DNA from: Notolepis coatsorum
Lineage: Eukaryota > Chordata > Actinopteri > Aulopiformes > Paralepididae
Direction of reading: 5' to 3'
DNA: 64,000 nucleotides
NCBI GenBank assembly: GCA_963971535.1
Contig: OZ020585.1
Location: forward strand, 158,869,714 to 158,933,713
Shown: piece by piece, positions 48,446-60,194 of the stretch
Position numbering within the stretch: position 1 is the stretch's first letter
Layout: each line of letters opens with the position of its first letter
Position numbers and translations under genes: made by a program
Notes under the pieces: model-generated
Seen by the model: the letters and a program-made list of their open reading frames with translations, nothing else
What the model was told of the DNA's origin: nothing
Database searches by the model: none

Positions 48446-50131
48446 TGTGTCAGGGAGCAGCTAGATATATAGCTTAGCACAAGGGCTGGAAGCAGTAGGG
48501 AGCAGCTAGCTATATAGCTTAGCACAAGGGCTGGAAGCAGTAGGGAGCAGCTAGCTATATAGCTTAGCACAAGGGCTGGAAGCAGTATAGGGACCAGCTA
48601 GCCTGCTTAGCACAAGGGCTGGAAGCAGTAGGGAGCAGCTAGCTATAGCTTAGCACAAGGGCTGGAAGCAGTATAGGGACCAGCTAGCATATAGCTTAGC
48701 ATAAGGGCTGGAAGCAGTAGGGAGCAGCTAGCTATAGCTTAGCACAAGGGCTGGAAGCAGTATAGGGACCAGCTAGCTATAGCTTAGCACAAGGGCTGGA
48801 AGCAGTAGGGAGCAGCTAGCTATAGCTTAGCACAAGGGCTGGAAGCAGTATAGGGACCAGCTAGCCTATAGCTTAGCACAAGGGCTGGAAGCAGTATAGG
48901 GACCAGCTAGCCTGCTTAGCACAAGGGCTGGAAGCAGTAGGGAGCAGCTAGCTATAGCTTAGCACAAGGGCTGGAAGCAGTATAGGGACCAGCTAGCCTA
49001 TAGCTTAGCATAAGGGCTGGAAGCAGTAGGGAGCAGCTAGCTATAGCTTAGCACAAGGGCTGGAAGCAGTATAGGGACCAGCTAGCCTATAGCTTAGCAC
49101 AAGGGCTGGAAGCAGTAGGGAGCAGCTAGCTATAGCTTAGCACAAGGGCTGGAAGCAGTATAGGGACCAGCTAGCTATAGCTTAGCACAAGGGCTGGAAG
49201 CAGTATAGGGACCAGCTAGCCTATAGCTTAGCATAAGGGCTGGAAGCAGTAGGGAGCAGCTAGCTATAGCTTAGCACAAGGGCTGGAAGCAGTATAGGGA
49301 CCAGCTAGCCTGCTTAGCACAAGGGCTGGAAGCAGTAGGGAGCAGCTAGCTATAGCTTAGCACAAGGGCTGGAAGCAGTATAGGGACCAGCTAGCATATA
49401 GCTTAGCATAAGGGCTGGAAGCAGTAGGGAGCAGCTAGCTATAGCTTAGCACAAGGGCTGGAAGCAGTATAGGGACCAGCTAGCTATAGCTTAGCACAAG
49501 GGCTGGAAGCAGTAGGGAGCAGCTAGCTATAGCTTAGCACAAGGGCTGGAAGCAGTATAGGGACCAGCTAGCCTATAGCTTAGCACAAGGGCTGGAAGCA
49601 GTATATGGACCAGCTAGCCTGCTTAGCACAAGGGCTGGAAGCAGTAGGGAGCAGCTAGCTATAGCTTAGCACAAGGGCTGGAAGCAGTATAGGGACCAGC
49701 TAGCCTATAGCTTAGCATAAGGGCTGGAAGCAGTAGGGAGCAGCTAGCTATAGCTTAGCACAAGGGCTGGAAGCAGTATAGGGACCAGCTAGCCTATAGC
49801 TTAGCACAAGGGCTGGAAGCAGTAGGGAGCAGCTAGCTATAGCTTAGCACAAGGGCTGGAAGCAGTATAGGGACCAGCTAGCTATAGCTTAGCACAAGGG
49901 CTGGAAGCAGTATAGGGACCAGCTAGCCTATAGCTTAGCATAAGGGCTGGAAGCAGTAGGGAGCAGCTAGCTATAGCTTAGCACAAGGGCTGGAAGCAGT
50001 ATAGGGACCAGCTAGCCTGCTTAGCACAAGGGCTGGAAGCAGTAGGGAGCAGCTAGCTATAGCTTAGCACAAGGGCTGGAAGCAGTATAGGGACCAGCTA
50101 GCCTATAGCTTAGCATAAGGGCTGGAAGCAG
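48446..50131. repeat. Minisatellite of 43-46 bp units with a 707-bp higher-order period
   Basis: Units alternate between agggagcagctagctatagc and atagggaccagctagcctat, each followed by ttagcacaagggctggaagc and agt. The marker variant cctgcttagcac occurs at 48602, 48911, 49309, 49618 and 50016, so the pattern repeats every 707 bp. Confidence 0.93.
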
Positions 50132-51200
50132 CTCAGTAGCTAACATAACAACTGTGGTTAAGGCCTTTATTAACCAGCAGCTCAGTAGCTAACATAACAA
50201 CACTGTGGTTAAGGCCTTTAAATAGCTGCACTCATAGGAGCCTGCATGTTGATGTAGCCTCATAAAGCTAACATTATAGCTGCACTCATAGGATGTTGAT
50301 GTAGCCTCATAAAGCTGCATATGCTGCACTCATAGGAGCGTGTTGATGTAGCCTCATAAAGCTAACAAGAGTATATGTAATACTGTGGTTATGGCCTCTA
50401 TAGTTAGCAGCTCATAGCTAACATAATACTGTGGTTAAGGCCTGCAGCAGCTCAGTAGCTAACATAACAACACTGTAGTTAAGGCCTTTAACCAGCAGCT
50501 CAGTAGCTAACATAACAACTGTGGTTAAGGCCTTTAAATAGCTGCACTCATAGAAGCCTGCATGTTGATGTAGCCTCATAAAGCTAACATTATAGCTGCA
50601 CTCATAGGATGTTGATGTAGCCTCATAAAGCTGCATATGCTGCACTCATAGGAGCGTGTTGATGTAGCCTCATAAAGCTAACAAGAGTATATGTAATACT
50701 GTGGTTATGGCCTCTATAGTTAGCAGCTCATAGCTAACATAATACTGTGGTTAAGGCCTGCAGCAGCTCAGTAGCTAACATAACAACACTGTAGTTAAGG
50801 CCTTTAACCAGCAGCTCAGTAGCTAACATAACAACTGTGGTTAAGGCCTTTAAATAGCTGCACTCATAGAAGCCTGCATGTTGATGTAGCCTCATAAAGC
50901 TAACATTATAGCTGCACTCATAGGATGTTGATGTAGCCTCATAAAGCTGCATATGCTGCACTCATAGGAGCGTGTTGATGTAGCCTCATAAAGCTAACAA
51001 GAGTATATGTAATACTGTGGTTATGGCCTCTATAGTTAGCAGCTCATAGCTAACATAATACTGTGGTTAAGGCCTGCAGCAGCTCAGTAGCTAACATAAC
51101 AACACTGTAGTTAAGGCCTTTAACCAGCAGCTCAGTAGCTAACATAACAACTGTGGTTAAGGCCTTTAACCTGTGGTTAAGGCCTTTAACCGCAGCTCAG
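50132..51200. repeat. 316-bp tandem repeat, about 3.3 copies
   Basis: Each unit contains agctcagtagctaacataac, gttaaggcctttaa and three related sub-blocks with gttgatgtagcctcataaag. The period of exactly 316 bp is seen by comparing 50418, 50734 and 51050. Confidence 0.92.
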
Positions 51201-51814
51201 TACGCTAACATAACAATACTGGTTACTGATTTATTATTTACATTGAAAAGATACAGAGATAATTTGTTAAAGCTGGACCAGCACACTACACCTAGGTTAG
51301 TAAACCTAGGCCCCAGATTCAGATTCAGATTCAGATTCCTTTATTTAGCCATTTGTGTAAAACATAATTGTTGCAGCAATACAGTGTATGCATTTCCTTT
51401 CTTTTTTCACAGAAAACAACACCAACACAGACAAGAAACGAAACAGTGCAGTGGGGGATTAATCAATAAATACATTATATAAAGTGAAGAGTGCAGGGAT
51501 CCAGTACGGACTAGTGCAGTGCAGTCAGTGTCATTGTGCCAGTGTCACTTGGGGGCAGAGGGGGGGGGTACCGAGGGGGGGGGGGGGACCTGAGGCATTG
51601 ATCAGCCTGGCGGCTGAGGGGAAGAAGCTCAGTCTGTGTCGAGCTTTCACAGCCTTTGGGATCCTCAGCCTTCTCCCAGAGGGGAGCAGGGTGAAGAGGC
51701 TGTGACCCTCTGCTAAAGCTCCACTCCTGCACTAAAGTCGGGGATTCAGTTGGACTCAGATCTGCTGCGTTCCCCCCTACCTGGTGACAGTGTACATCTC
51801 ATAAAGTAGGGATA
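51201..51814. other. Unassigned sequence with retroelement traces
   Basis: Holds a short agattc tandem (51316-51340), G-rich tracts (51555-51590), and ccttctcccagaggggagca, which resembles fish LINE 3' sequence. No gene. Confidence 0.4.
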
Positions 51815-52655
51815 ATCCACCCTGCTACACAAACATCTCAAAACAAACTGGTCAGACTACTGCTTGACCTTACTTCTAGAACCCACCTCGCCCCTGCCCA
51901 CGTGACAACCTAGGATGGCTTAGAGTAGACGACAGAGTACAGCAACTTGCAATGGGCCTGTCTACAAGATACATACACGACCAAGGTATATGTGTACAGG
52001 TCAAAATACTTCCCAAAGGTCAGTGAATACCACGACCACAACACCATGGGAGCTCCACAAATCATGTTAAACCCAGATTCGGCTCAAACAGGGACTAAAC
52101 ACGTTTTGCAATTATGCCACATCAATGTGGAACGCCCTACCCAAAGATGTAAAGGAATGTGAATCACTACCCACTTTCAAAACACTCTCAAAGAACACCT
52201 ACGGGAGACTGCAATTCGAAACTGGCCCCTGTAAATGTCCTAACCCAACCCCCTCCAATGTACAGTAAAGTACCAAACATGGTTTTGTCAATATTCCAAT
52301 GTACAGTTGTGCTTGTGCAGTTGTACAGTGTGCCCCCCCCCCACCCCTCCTACCCCCCCCCCCACCTATAATGTACGGTTCTACGTCAAATATATACTCT
52401 CTTTTCTAGACTCTTTTTGTATCACAAACAGTAGGCCTACTGTATTTGCAAATCTGGTATGTCATAAATGTATAGAAGTGTCTATCTGTATGTCACATGT
52501 CATGTTATGATGAATTGAAAATGGGGGTCCCTGATGTAAACAAGACGAACGTCTTTCTCTGGTCTGCATGCCCTTAACAATTGTATGTATTGAGCTGTAC
52601 TGTATTGTACCCATTCTGCAATCTGTTAACAAAGTTTTCAATCAATCAATCAAAA
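51815..52655 (+). pseudogene. LINE 3' end (same family as 46235-48445), plus strand
   Basis: Contains caatgggcctgtctacaaga, the C-terminal coding segment (acatcaatgtggaacgccct), a C-rich 3' UTR and a final tcaatcaatcaatcaa tail. It aligns in order with the inverted copy at 46235-47580 lacking the L2 insertion. Confidence 0.8.
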
Positions 52656-53029
52656 CCGTGGTCAGTCTGTGCGGAGAAACAAGGATAGCATGGTTGCCAG
52701 ATCGGATTAACAATATCCGAACCGCCCATTGTTATCAAAGGTTTGTCAGATTAAGGCTGACTCTCAAATCTGGCAACACTGATGCGTTGCATTGTGGGGG
52801 ATCCCGGTTTGAAATTTGAATTGAACCGCGCTACAGACAGAGCCTGCACGTCGTGAGCAACGGAATTGCATCTTCTCCTCAGGTAATTGTGCAACACATA
52901 TCTTTTATTATTTATAAGTAATGCGTGCCGCTGATATAAATGAGTGCTGTTTAGTCTGTGTTTTCAGTGACTACTGTAACGTTATTAGCTCGATATTATT
53001 AAACTGGCGGGATCTGTAAAATACCAGAG
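52656..53029. other. Unassigned; possible 5' exon
   Basis: The stretch ending cttctcctcag|gtaatt near 52881 could be the donor side of a non-coding first exon for the cassette region at 53585-54945. Only the splice-like context supports this. Confidence 0.25.
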
Positions 53030-53420
53030 CTGCTAACTGGCTAACGGTATGACTAGCTAACGTTGTATACTGTACCCGGAGCTGCTAACGTTATGACTAT
53101 GACAGCTAACTTTTGGTACCTACTGTACCAGGAGCTGCTAACTGGCTAACGTTATGAGAGCTAACGTTGGGGTACATATATACTGTACCCGGAGCTGCTA
53201 ACGTTATGACTATGAGAGCTAACTTTTGGTACCTACTGTACCAGGAGCTGCTAACTGGCTAACGTTATGAGAGCTAACGTTGGGGTACATACTGTACCCG
53301 GAGCTGCTAACGTTATGACTATGAGAGATAACTTTTGGTACCTATACTGTACCAGGAGCTGCTAACGTTATGAGAGCTAACGTTGGGGTACATACTGTAC
53401 CCGGAGCTGCTAACTGGCTA
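53030..53420. repeat. ~113-bp minisatellite
   Basis: About 3.5 units containing gctgctaactggctaacgtt, ggggtacatactgtaccc and cttttggtacctactgtacc. Confidence 0.85.
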
Positions 53421-53584
53421 TCATTCAGGTGGGGCTTATAGTGTGAAAAGTATGCTAACCCTACTGTCATGCACTAATAAACTAACCTACACTGTAACAC
53501 GCAACACTTTGATGAATATTGTTACTCAGCTGATAGAGTTGTAATAAAATATATAATTTCATTGTTGCAAATATACTGTTACAG

Positions 53585-54945
53585 TGCTGGATCTCATCAA
53601 TGAGATGAACGCAGAAGACGGCTCAAGAACAACTACTTCAAGTGGTCGTAAGTGATGTATACATTTTTTTTATTATGTGTGTGACTGACTGTATATATAA
53701 TATATACTTTTTAATCTGGGACATAATTTTCAAAGAGTCATCCTGTAATGCCTTCTCTCTCTCTCTCCCAAGACGGTCAAGATCTACCAAGTCTTCAAGA
53801 TCTTCAAGTGGTCATGCTTGTAAGTGATGTATACAATGTTTTATTGTGTGTGTGACTGTGTATATATATACTTTTCAATCTGGGACTTTCATTTCAACAG
53901 CTGGAAAGGGTCATCCTGTGTTGATGGATGCTACTGTATATTATGTAGATGTGCATGACATGGACTAAATTAGAGGTCCTAGATATGCAAAATAATATTG
54001 AGAATCACTGGCCTTAGACTATCTACTAACGTATTCTCGCTCTCTCTCTAGGTTCATGGCCACTAATGACTTCAGACCTTCAGAAGGACAGTATGCTGGA
54101 TGAGGAAGGTCTTGGCCATGCTGCAATGGCTCCTAGAAGACAAGAACGGAGAGGTGCTGGACCTGGCTGTCAAATGGTTTGTAATGCTACAGTATATTAT
54201 GTAGATGTGCATGACATGGACTAAATTAGAGGTCCTAGATATGCAAAATAATATTGAGAATCACTGGCCTTAGACTATCTACTAACGTATTCTCGCTCTC
54301 TCTCTAGGTTCATGGCCACTAATGACTTCAGACCTTCAGAAGGACAGTATGCTGGATGAGGAAGGTCTTGGCCATGCTGCGATGGCTCCTAGAAGACAAG
54401 AACGGAGAGGTGCTGGACCTGGCTGTCAAATGGTTTGTAATGCTACAGTATATTATGTAGATGTGCATGACATGGACTAAATTAGAGGTCCTAGATATGC
54501 AAAATAATATTGAGAATCACTGGCCTTAGACTATCTACTAACGTATTCTCGCTCTCTCTCTAGGTTCATGGCCACTAATGACTTCAGACCTTCAGAAGGA
54601 CAGTATGCTGGATGAGGAAGGTCTTGGCCATGCTGCGATGGCTCCTAGAAGACAAGAACGGAGAGGTGCTGGACCTGGCTGTCAAATGGTTTGTAATGCT
54701 ACAGTATATTATGTAGATGTGCATGACATGGACTAAATTAGAGGTCCTAGATATGCAAAATAATATTGAGAATCACTGGCCTTAGACTATCTACTAACGC
54801 ATTCTCGCTCTCTCTCTAGGTTCATGGCCACTAATGACTTCAGACCTTCAGAAGGACAGTATGCTGGATGAGGAAGGTCTTGGCCATGCTGCGATGGCTC
54901 CTAGAGGACAAGAACGGAGGTGCAGGACCTGGCTGTCAAATGGTT
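53585..54945 (+). other. Exon-like cassettes in tandem, 256-bp period
   Basis: Two short exon-like pieces come first: 53585-53647 (acag before, cgtaagtg after, with MNAEDGSRTTTSSG) and 53773-53819 (cccaag before, gtaagt after). Four copies of a 256-bp block follow (repeat points 54177, 54433, 54689, 54943), each with a pyrimidine run plus ctctctag and an open stretch KVLAMLQWLLEDKNGEVLDL. Frames do not join simply across copies. This may be an expanded exon of a real gene or a pseudogene. Product not recognised. Confidence 0.4.
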
Positions 54946-54974
54946 TGTAATGCTACAGTATAAATTATTGTATT

Positions 54975-55415
54975 ACATCACGCTCACCATCAATGACTCC
55001 ACCATCACCCCTCCCCCCTAGTCCGCAACCTCTGTGTCATCCTCGACCCCACCCTCTCATTTGACCCCATGTCCGCTCCATTGTCAAAACTTCATATTTT
55101 CACCTCCGCAACATTGCCAAAATCCGTCACTGCCTCTACCCCCTGCTGCTGAATCCCTCATACACGCCTTCATCTTTTCCCTCCTGGACTACTGTAACTC
55201 CCTCCTCACTGGCATCACCTCCCGCTCCCTTCATAAACTGCAGATGGTCCAAAACTCAGTTGCCCGCCTCCTCACTAACACCCGGTCCCGCGAACACATC
55301 ACTCCTGTCCTCCACTCCCTCCACTGGCTCCCGATCAAGGAACGCATTAACTTCAAAACACTACTCCTCACCTTCAAAGCCATCCATAGCCTGGCCTCAC
55401 CCTGGTCTTAAACTT
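54975..55415 (+). pseudogene. LINE ORF2 C-terminal fragment
   Basis: An open frame contains ESLIHAFIFSLLDYCNSLLT, KLQMVQNSVARLLTNTRSRE and HWLPIKERINFKTLL, the typical C-terminal region of L2-like fish LINE ORF2. 5' and 3' truncated. Confidence 0.75.
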
Positions 55416-55435
55416 TTTACACCAAGAGAACGGTG

Positions 55436-56290
55436 GGGAGAGAATATATACATATGATGGGGAGAGAATATATACATACAGTGGGGAGGAGACTGTACAT
55501 TAGGAGGGGGTGGGTGGGTGGGAGAGAAATATACATATAATAGACAGTCTCCTCCCCACGTATGTATATATTCTCTCCCCACCATATGTATATTTCTCTC
55601 CCACCCACCCACCCCCTCCTAATGTACAGTCTCCTCCCCACCGTATGTATATATTCTCTCCCCACCATATGTATATATTCTCTCCCCACCATATGTATAT
55701 TTCTCTCCCACCCCCTCCTAATGTACAGTCTTCTCCCCACCGTATGTATATATTCTCTCCCCACCATATGTATATTTCTCTCCCACCCACCCACCCCCTC
55801 CTAATGTACAGTCTCCTCCCCACCGTATGTATATATTCTCTCCCCACCATATGTATATATTCTCTCCCCACCATATGTATATTTCTCTCCCACCCCCTCG
55901 TAATGTACAGTCTCCTCCCCACCGTATGTATATATTCTCTCCCACCCCCTCCTAATGTACAGTCTCCTCCCCACGTATGTATATTCTCTCCCCACCATAT
56001 GTATATTTCTCTCCCACCCCCTCCTAATATACAGTCTCCTCCCCACCGTATGTATATATTCTCTCCCCACCGTATGTATATTTCTCTCCCACCCACCCCC
56101 CCCTAATGTACAGTCTCCTCCCCACCGTATGTATATATTTTCTCCCACCCCCTCCTAATGTACAGTCTCCTCCCCACCGTATGTATATATTCTCTCCCCA
56201 CCGTATGTATATTTCTCTCCCACCCACCCCCTCCTAATGTACAGTCTCCTCCCCACCGTGACCGTATGTATATTCTCTCCCCAACGTATG
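55436..56290. repeat. ~80-bp minisatellite made from LINE 3' UTR sequence
   Basis: Units contain cctcctaatgtacagtctcc, tccccaccgtatgtatatat and tctctcccaccc. The first ~100 bp (55436-55540) are in inverted orientation to the rest. Single units also occur at 59372-59437 and, inverted, at 58262-58300, the latter within the 3' UTR of a LINE copy. ORFs here are repeat translations. Confidence 0.9.
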
Positions 56291-57649
56291 TATATATACC
56301 GCCATCTTTCTCCCGGGTTGGTGTGATCACATGACTGACAAAGCCGTGCAGTGATGGGCCAGAAGTCAATTCGATTGCATCCAGGCTCGATTGCTTATCC
56401 TGTCTGGGTAGCCCGGATGATGGTTTTTTACATCGAATTTTATACACCGCAATTATGCATCGAATGCATCAATCAATCAAGACCCGCGTCGCAGGCACTG
56501 CATTCCGTTCTCAGAATGGATTTGAGAGAGATCATCAGCAGGCTATATATGATATTCAGACTCTAGATCTATTTGCAGAGCCAGATGAGATGAGGCAACC
56601 TGTGCGATTGGCTCTTGACAACTAATTTTGCACGTACTGTATAGGCTACAGACAGTATGTGTGTATGTGCGCACTGCGGGAGGTGGCCAGAAGCGCGCAA
56701 CTAGCCAACTACTATTATTACTACTATATTAATACAGTTTTATCCATGGCAAAGCGCTCCAGCGCTTGAATACGGCCGGGGGATCCGCTCTATACAATGC
56801 AGACCCACGGCTCTCGTATTATAATGAGCCCGCGAGGCGTGTTATTATTAGAGTTAATAATATTGTATATTGTTTCCACTGCCTTTTTATTCTATTTTTA
56901 CTTCTCCACTGTACTATAACTATGTCTTCTACTACCTGTACCTCCCCTCCCCCCGGCCCTCCCCATGCTGCTGAATTTATATTATTTTATGAATACAACG
57001 TTTAATGTTCGCTAACGTAGAGAAACGTCAGACGTAATTCGAGATACGTCAGACGTACTTCGAGATACTTCCGTACTTTCCGCCAATCAGCGCATTGCCC
57101 TGTCACAGGAGTAATAGTCCTGTGGCAGGGCGGAAGTTCCAATCTGGACCGAGGCTCCGAGTCTGCAGCTGGACCCTATTGGATCTCGCTGTACAGCGTT
57201 ATTGAGATCAATATTGAATTTTTTCGCCATGGCATTCAAAATTCATATATACACCCATGGCCGCCTAGTTATAGTTGAAAGTGGGGGTGCAAGATTCTTT
57301 TTTATTCTTTTTTTTTTATTTTATTTTTTTTACATTTAATGAACACCTGTATGTGCAATTTCCTGCAATATAGAGCCTTCAATCTTGACCAAAATAAAGC
57401 TGCTCTTTTCACTATAAAACTCAGTTTATATTGCAGTATGATAGCTATAATAATAATAACTTCACTGCGAGGGCTCTTTTAACTAACGCTAGCTAGGCAC
57501 GTATGATAGCCAATTACTATTATAATAATAATAATAATAACTTTCCCATCCTCCCAAAGCCCCTCCGGCCCCGTTCACATCCGCAGCGGCAGTACCAACA
57601 ACAACAACAATTAATTGACGCTATCAATAGCCCCAGTGAGCGAGGCGGC
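56291..57649. other. Unassigned sequence
   Basis: No supported gene. Contains AT-rich runs (57295-57335) and a short (AAT)n tract near 57522-57540. Confidence 0.4.
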
Positions 57650-57780
57650 TGGCTGAATGAATGAATGAAAACTTTATTTAACAGATTGCAGAATGGGTAC
57701 AATACAGTACGGCTCAATACACACAATTGTTAAGGTGATGCAGACCAGAGAAAGACGTTTGTCTTGTTTACATCAGGGTC
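57650..57780 (-). mobile_element. LINE 3' end fragment with (ATGA)n tail
   Basis: Reads tgaatgaatgaatgaaaact followed by ttgcagaatgggtacaatac and gaccagagaaagacg, the same family as 46235-46648. Confidence 0.75.
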
Positions 57781-57946
57781 CATACTAGCCCCTTTCGTGA
57801 CTGTGCTGCACCGAGTGAATCCACAGTCACTTGCTCCTCAATGGGAAACCAACCTAGATTTACCCTGAAGGACTGGTTCTGGCCGAACCGTTCGTTATAC
57901 AAGTATCACAGAGACATTACAAATGTGCTCACAGTTGCACGAGGGT

Positions 57947-58090
57947 TTCGGACAGAGATACGGGATGGTGCGCAGGCGCTGTGATCACCCAACGGCGGAA
58001 ATAATGCCGCTTTGAGCAGTTTATAAAAAAATATTAAAAATATTTATTAGCAACGCCGAGCTTTCAAACCATCCCGTATCTCTGTCCGAA
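57947..58090. repeat. Perfect 23-bp inverted repeat
   Basis: Arms 57947-57969 and 58068-58090 (core gacagagatacgggatggt) are exact inverse copies with a 98-bp spacer. Confidence 0.9.
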
Positions 58091-58099
58091 CATATACAG

Positions 58100-58540
58100 A
58101 AATAAATACAGTAAAAACATACATGACATCATGACATTTATGGCATAGGGACATACATGACATACAGGTATATACTGTAGTACTGTTACATTTGTGACAT
58201 ATACGATATGCAAATAATATACAGTACTGTTACCCAGAGATCCTAACAGAAAATATTATATATATATGATGGGGATGAGACTGTACATTAGGAGGAGGGG
58301 GGGGGGGGGGGTGGACATTTACGGTGGCCAGTTTCGAATTGCAGTCTCCCGTAGGTGCTCTTTAAGAGCGGTTTTGAATGTGGGCAGGGGTAAAGTGGGT
58401 TTTAGGAGTGAGGTTAAGCAGTAGTCTGACCAGTTTGTTTTGTGATGTTTGTAATCTTGTTTTTAGTGCCTTTGAGGTGCTTTGGTACCATGAGGTGCAG
58501 GCATAGTCGTAGTACCCTTGAATGAGTACTGAGAGTACCC
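58100..58540 (-). pseudogene. LINE 3' portion, minus strand
   Basis: The minus strand reads YYDYACTSWYQSTSKALKTR and QTSQNKLVRLLLNLTPKTH, matching the C-terminal part of the LINE at 47250-48445. It is followed by its 3' UTR with a G/C run (58295-58312). Confidence 0.7.
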
Positions 58541-60194
58541 ATGATTTTTGCCATTTTGTTATCGTGAAATTGGTATTAAATTTAATTCTGATTGGCATTA
58601 AAAAGTCTTAAAGCCTTAAATCTGACTGGGCTAAACCCTGGTTATTTTCAGCCCAATTTATTCATTTCACTGCAAACCATCTGATCAATATATCACCCAT
58701 ACTACATAAAGCATTTACTGACGATCACGTAATTATAAACGCCGCCCCCCCCCCCCTTGCCTCCGTGCATGATGACGCATAACGTATACGATCATATACA
58801 GTTGCATTTTTTAATATAGCGTGTCTAGGGAATAAACGGCAATCGATGCATTTAGGTCTATAACTCACATTCTAGGAATTACTACAGAAAATGATAAAAC
58901 ATACTTATATTCTAGAAGGTATTTTTGTATTTTTGTATGAATGAAAAAGTATAACGTTCCTACATCCTGAACAATAGATAATCGATGTTGAATGCAGGCA
59001 TTAAAGTGTTCCGTCTCAAGACGGATTTCCGTCAATTTGATTGGGGAGATCCGTCAATTTGATTCGCAGTCTAACGGAATTGACTACCTGGTATAATATG
59101 ATTTGTAGATGCATACAGATTGAAACAAAATTGAGCCAATCAGAGGCGCCAAATATCATGAAAAGGGAATTTTTTCTACCGAGGCGGCGCCAAGCAGTCA
59201 TCACTCAGGGACTCGAGTGGTTGCAGCTGGAGGCTATTGGGCGAGTGACATTTGCGAGGTCTGTCCGCCACATGGCAGGGTAACAAAATAGTTGTGTCCC
59301 CTGCTGTGGTTGTGAGTATAGTATACGTTTATTAGCTTAACTCCGTAGCAACATCACACAGTGTATCTGTAGACAGTCTCCTCCCCACCGTATATATCTT
59401 TTTTCCTACCACCCACCCCCTCCTAATGTACAGTCCCGGACTTTCCAGTGAATCATAGTGTCCTTTTTTTTCATTTTCCCAGATGCACCATGCACCAAGG
59501 ATCCAGCTGATTACTGCCAATCTGGAGGATTGTTCCTTATCTGCTCTTCACTTGTGCCACTGATTCATTGACCTTTTGTGGTGTGGTATGTTTTGATTTT
59601 TACTTAGTAATACACTGTATAGTTGGGATTCTGAATTAAACAGTATAATGTTCACATATATTATGGAGCCCCCAGGGGTCGGGAGAATATTGTGGAAAAC
59701 AATATAAAACTGAAATGGTAAAGCTAAAAAATTGTAGACCTGACCACAACCCCCTCGGTTCAACAGCACAATATGTTGCTTTCTCCGCTTTTAAAAGTTG
59801 AAATCATCTGATGACATTGAAGGGATAGTTCAGAATTGTGGACATAAAGTTTAATTTACTACTTGGCCATTATGTTATGTTCAATGGACTGCACTTATAT
59901 AGCAATAGCGCTTTTATCCAAAGCGCGTATGGCCTCTCATTCACCTATTCACACACAATGGTGGCAGCTGCCATGCATATTGATCCATAAATAGTGTTTA
60001 GATTGTACTTCTATAGGTTTTTAACTTTACATACTGTATTTAAACATTATATTTGAACAAACACTGCAAGCTAAAGTTTTAAATCATTTGAATCTGTTTT
60101 ATACAGCACACTTGCTTCCAAAATAAAGCAGTTTTACAATCCTGATCGTTTGTTAACACTTGAAGCTTTTTGTTTCTAACAATCTGTACAATAA
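58541..60194. other. Unassigned; retroelement traces
   Basis: No gene. One stray 80-bp satellite unit lies at 59372-59437. At 59882-59985 is a retroelement 3' segment (cacttatatagcaatagcgc). The rest is AT-rich. Confidence 0.4.

Noticed and set aside
55500..56106. 198-codon ORFs on both strands
   Set aside because: Translations of the ~80-bp minisatellite.
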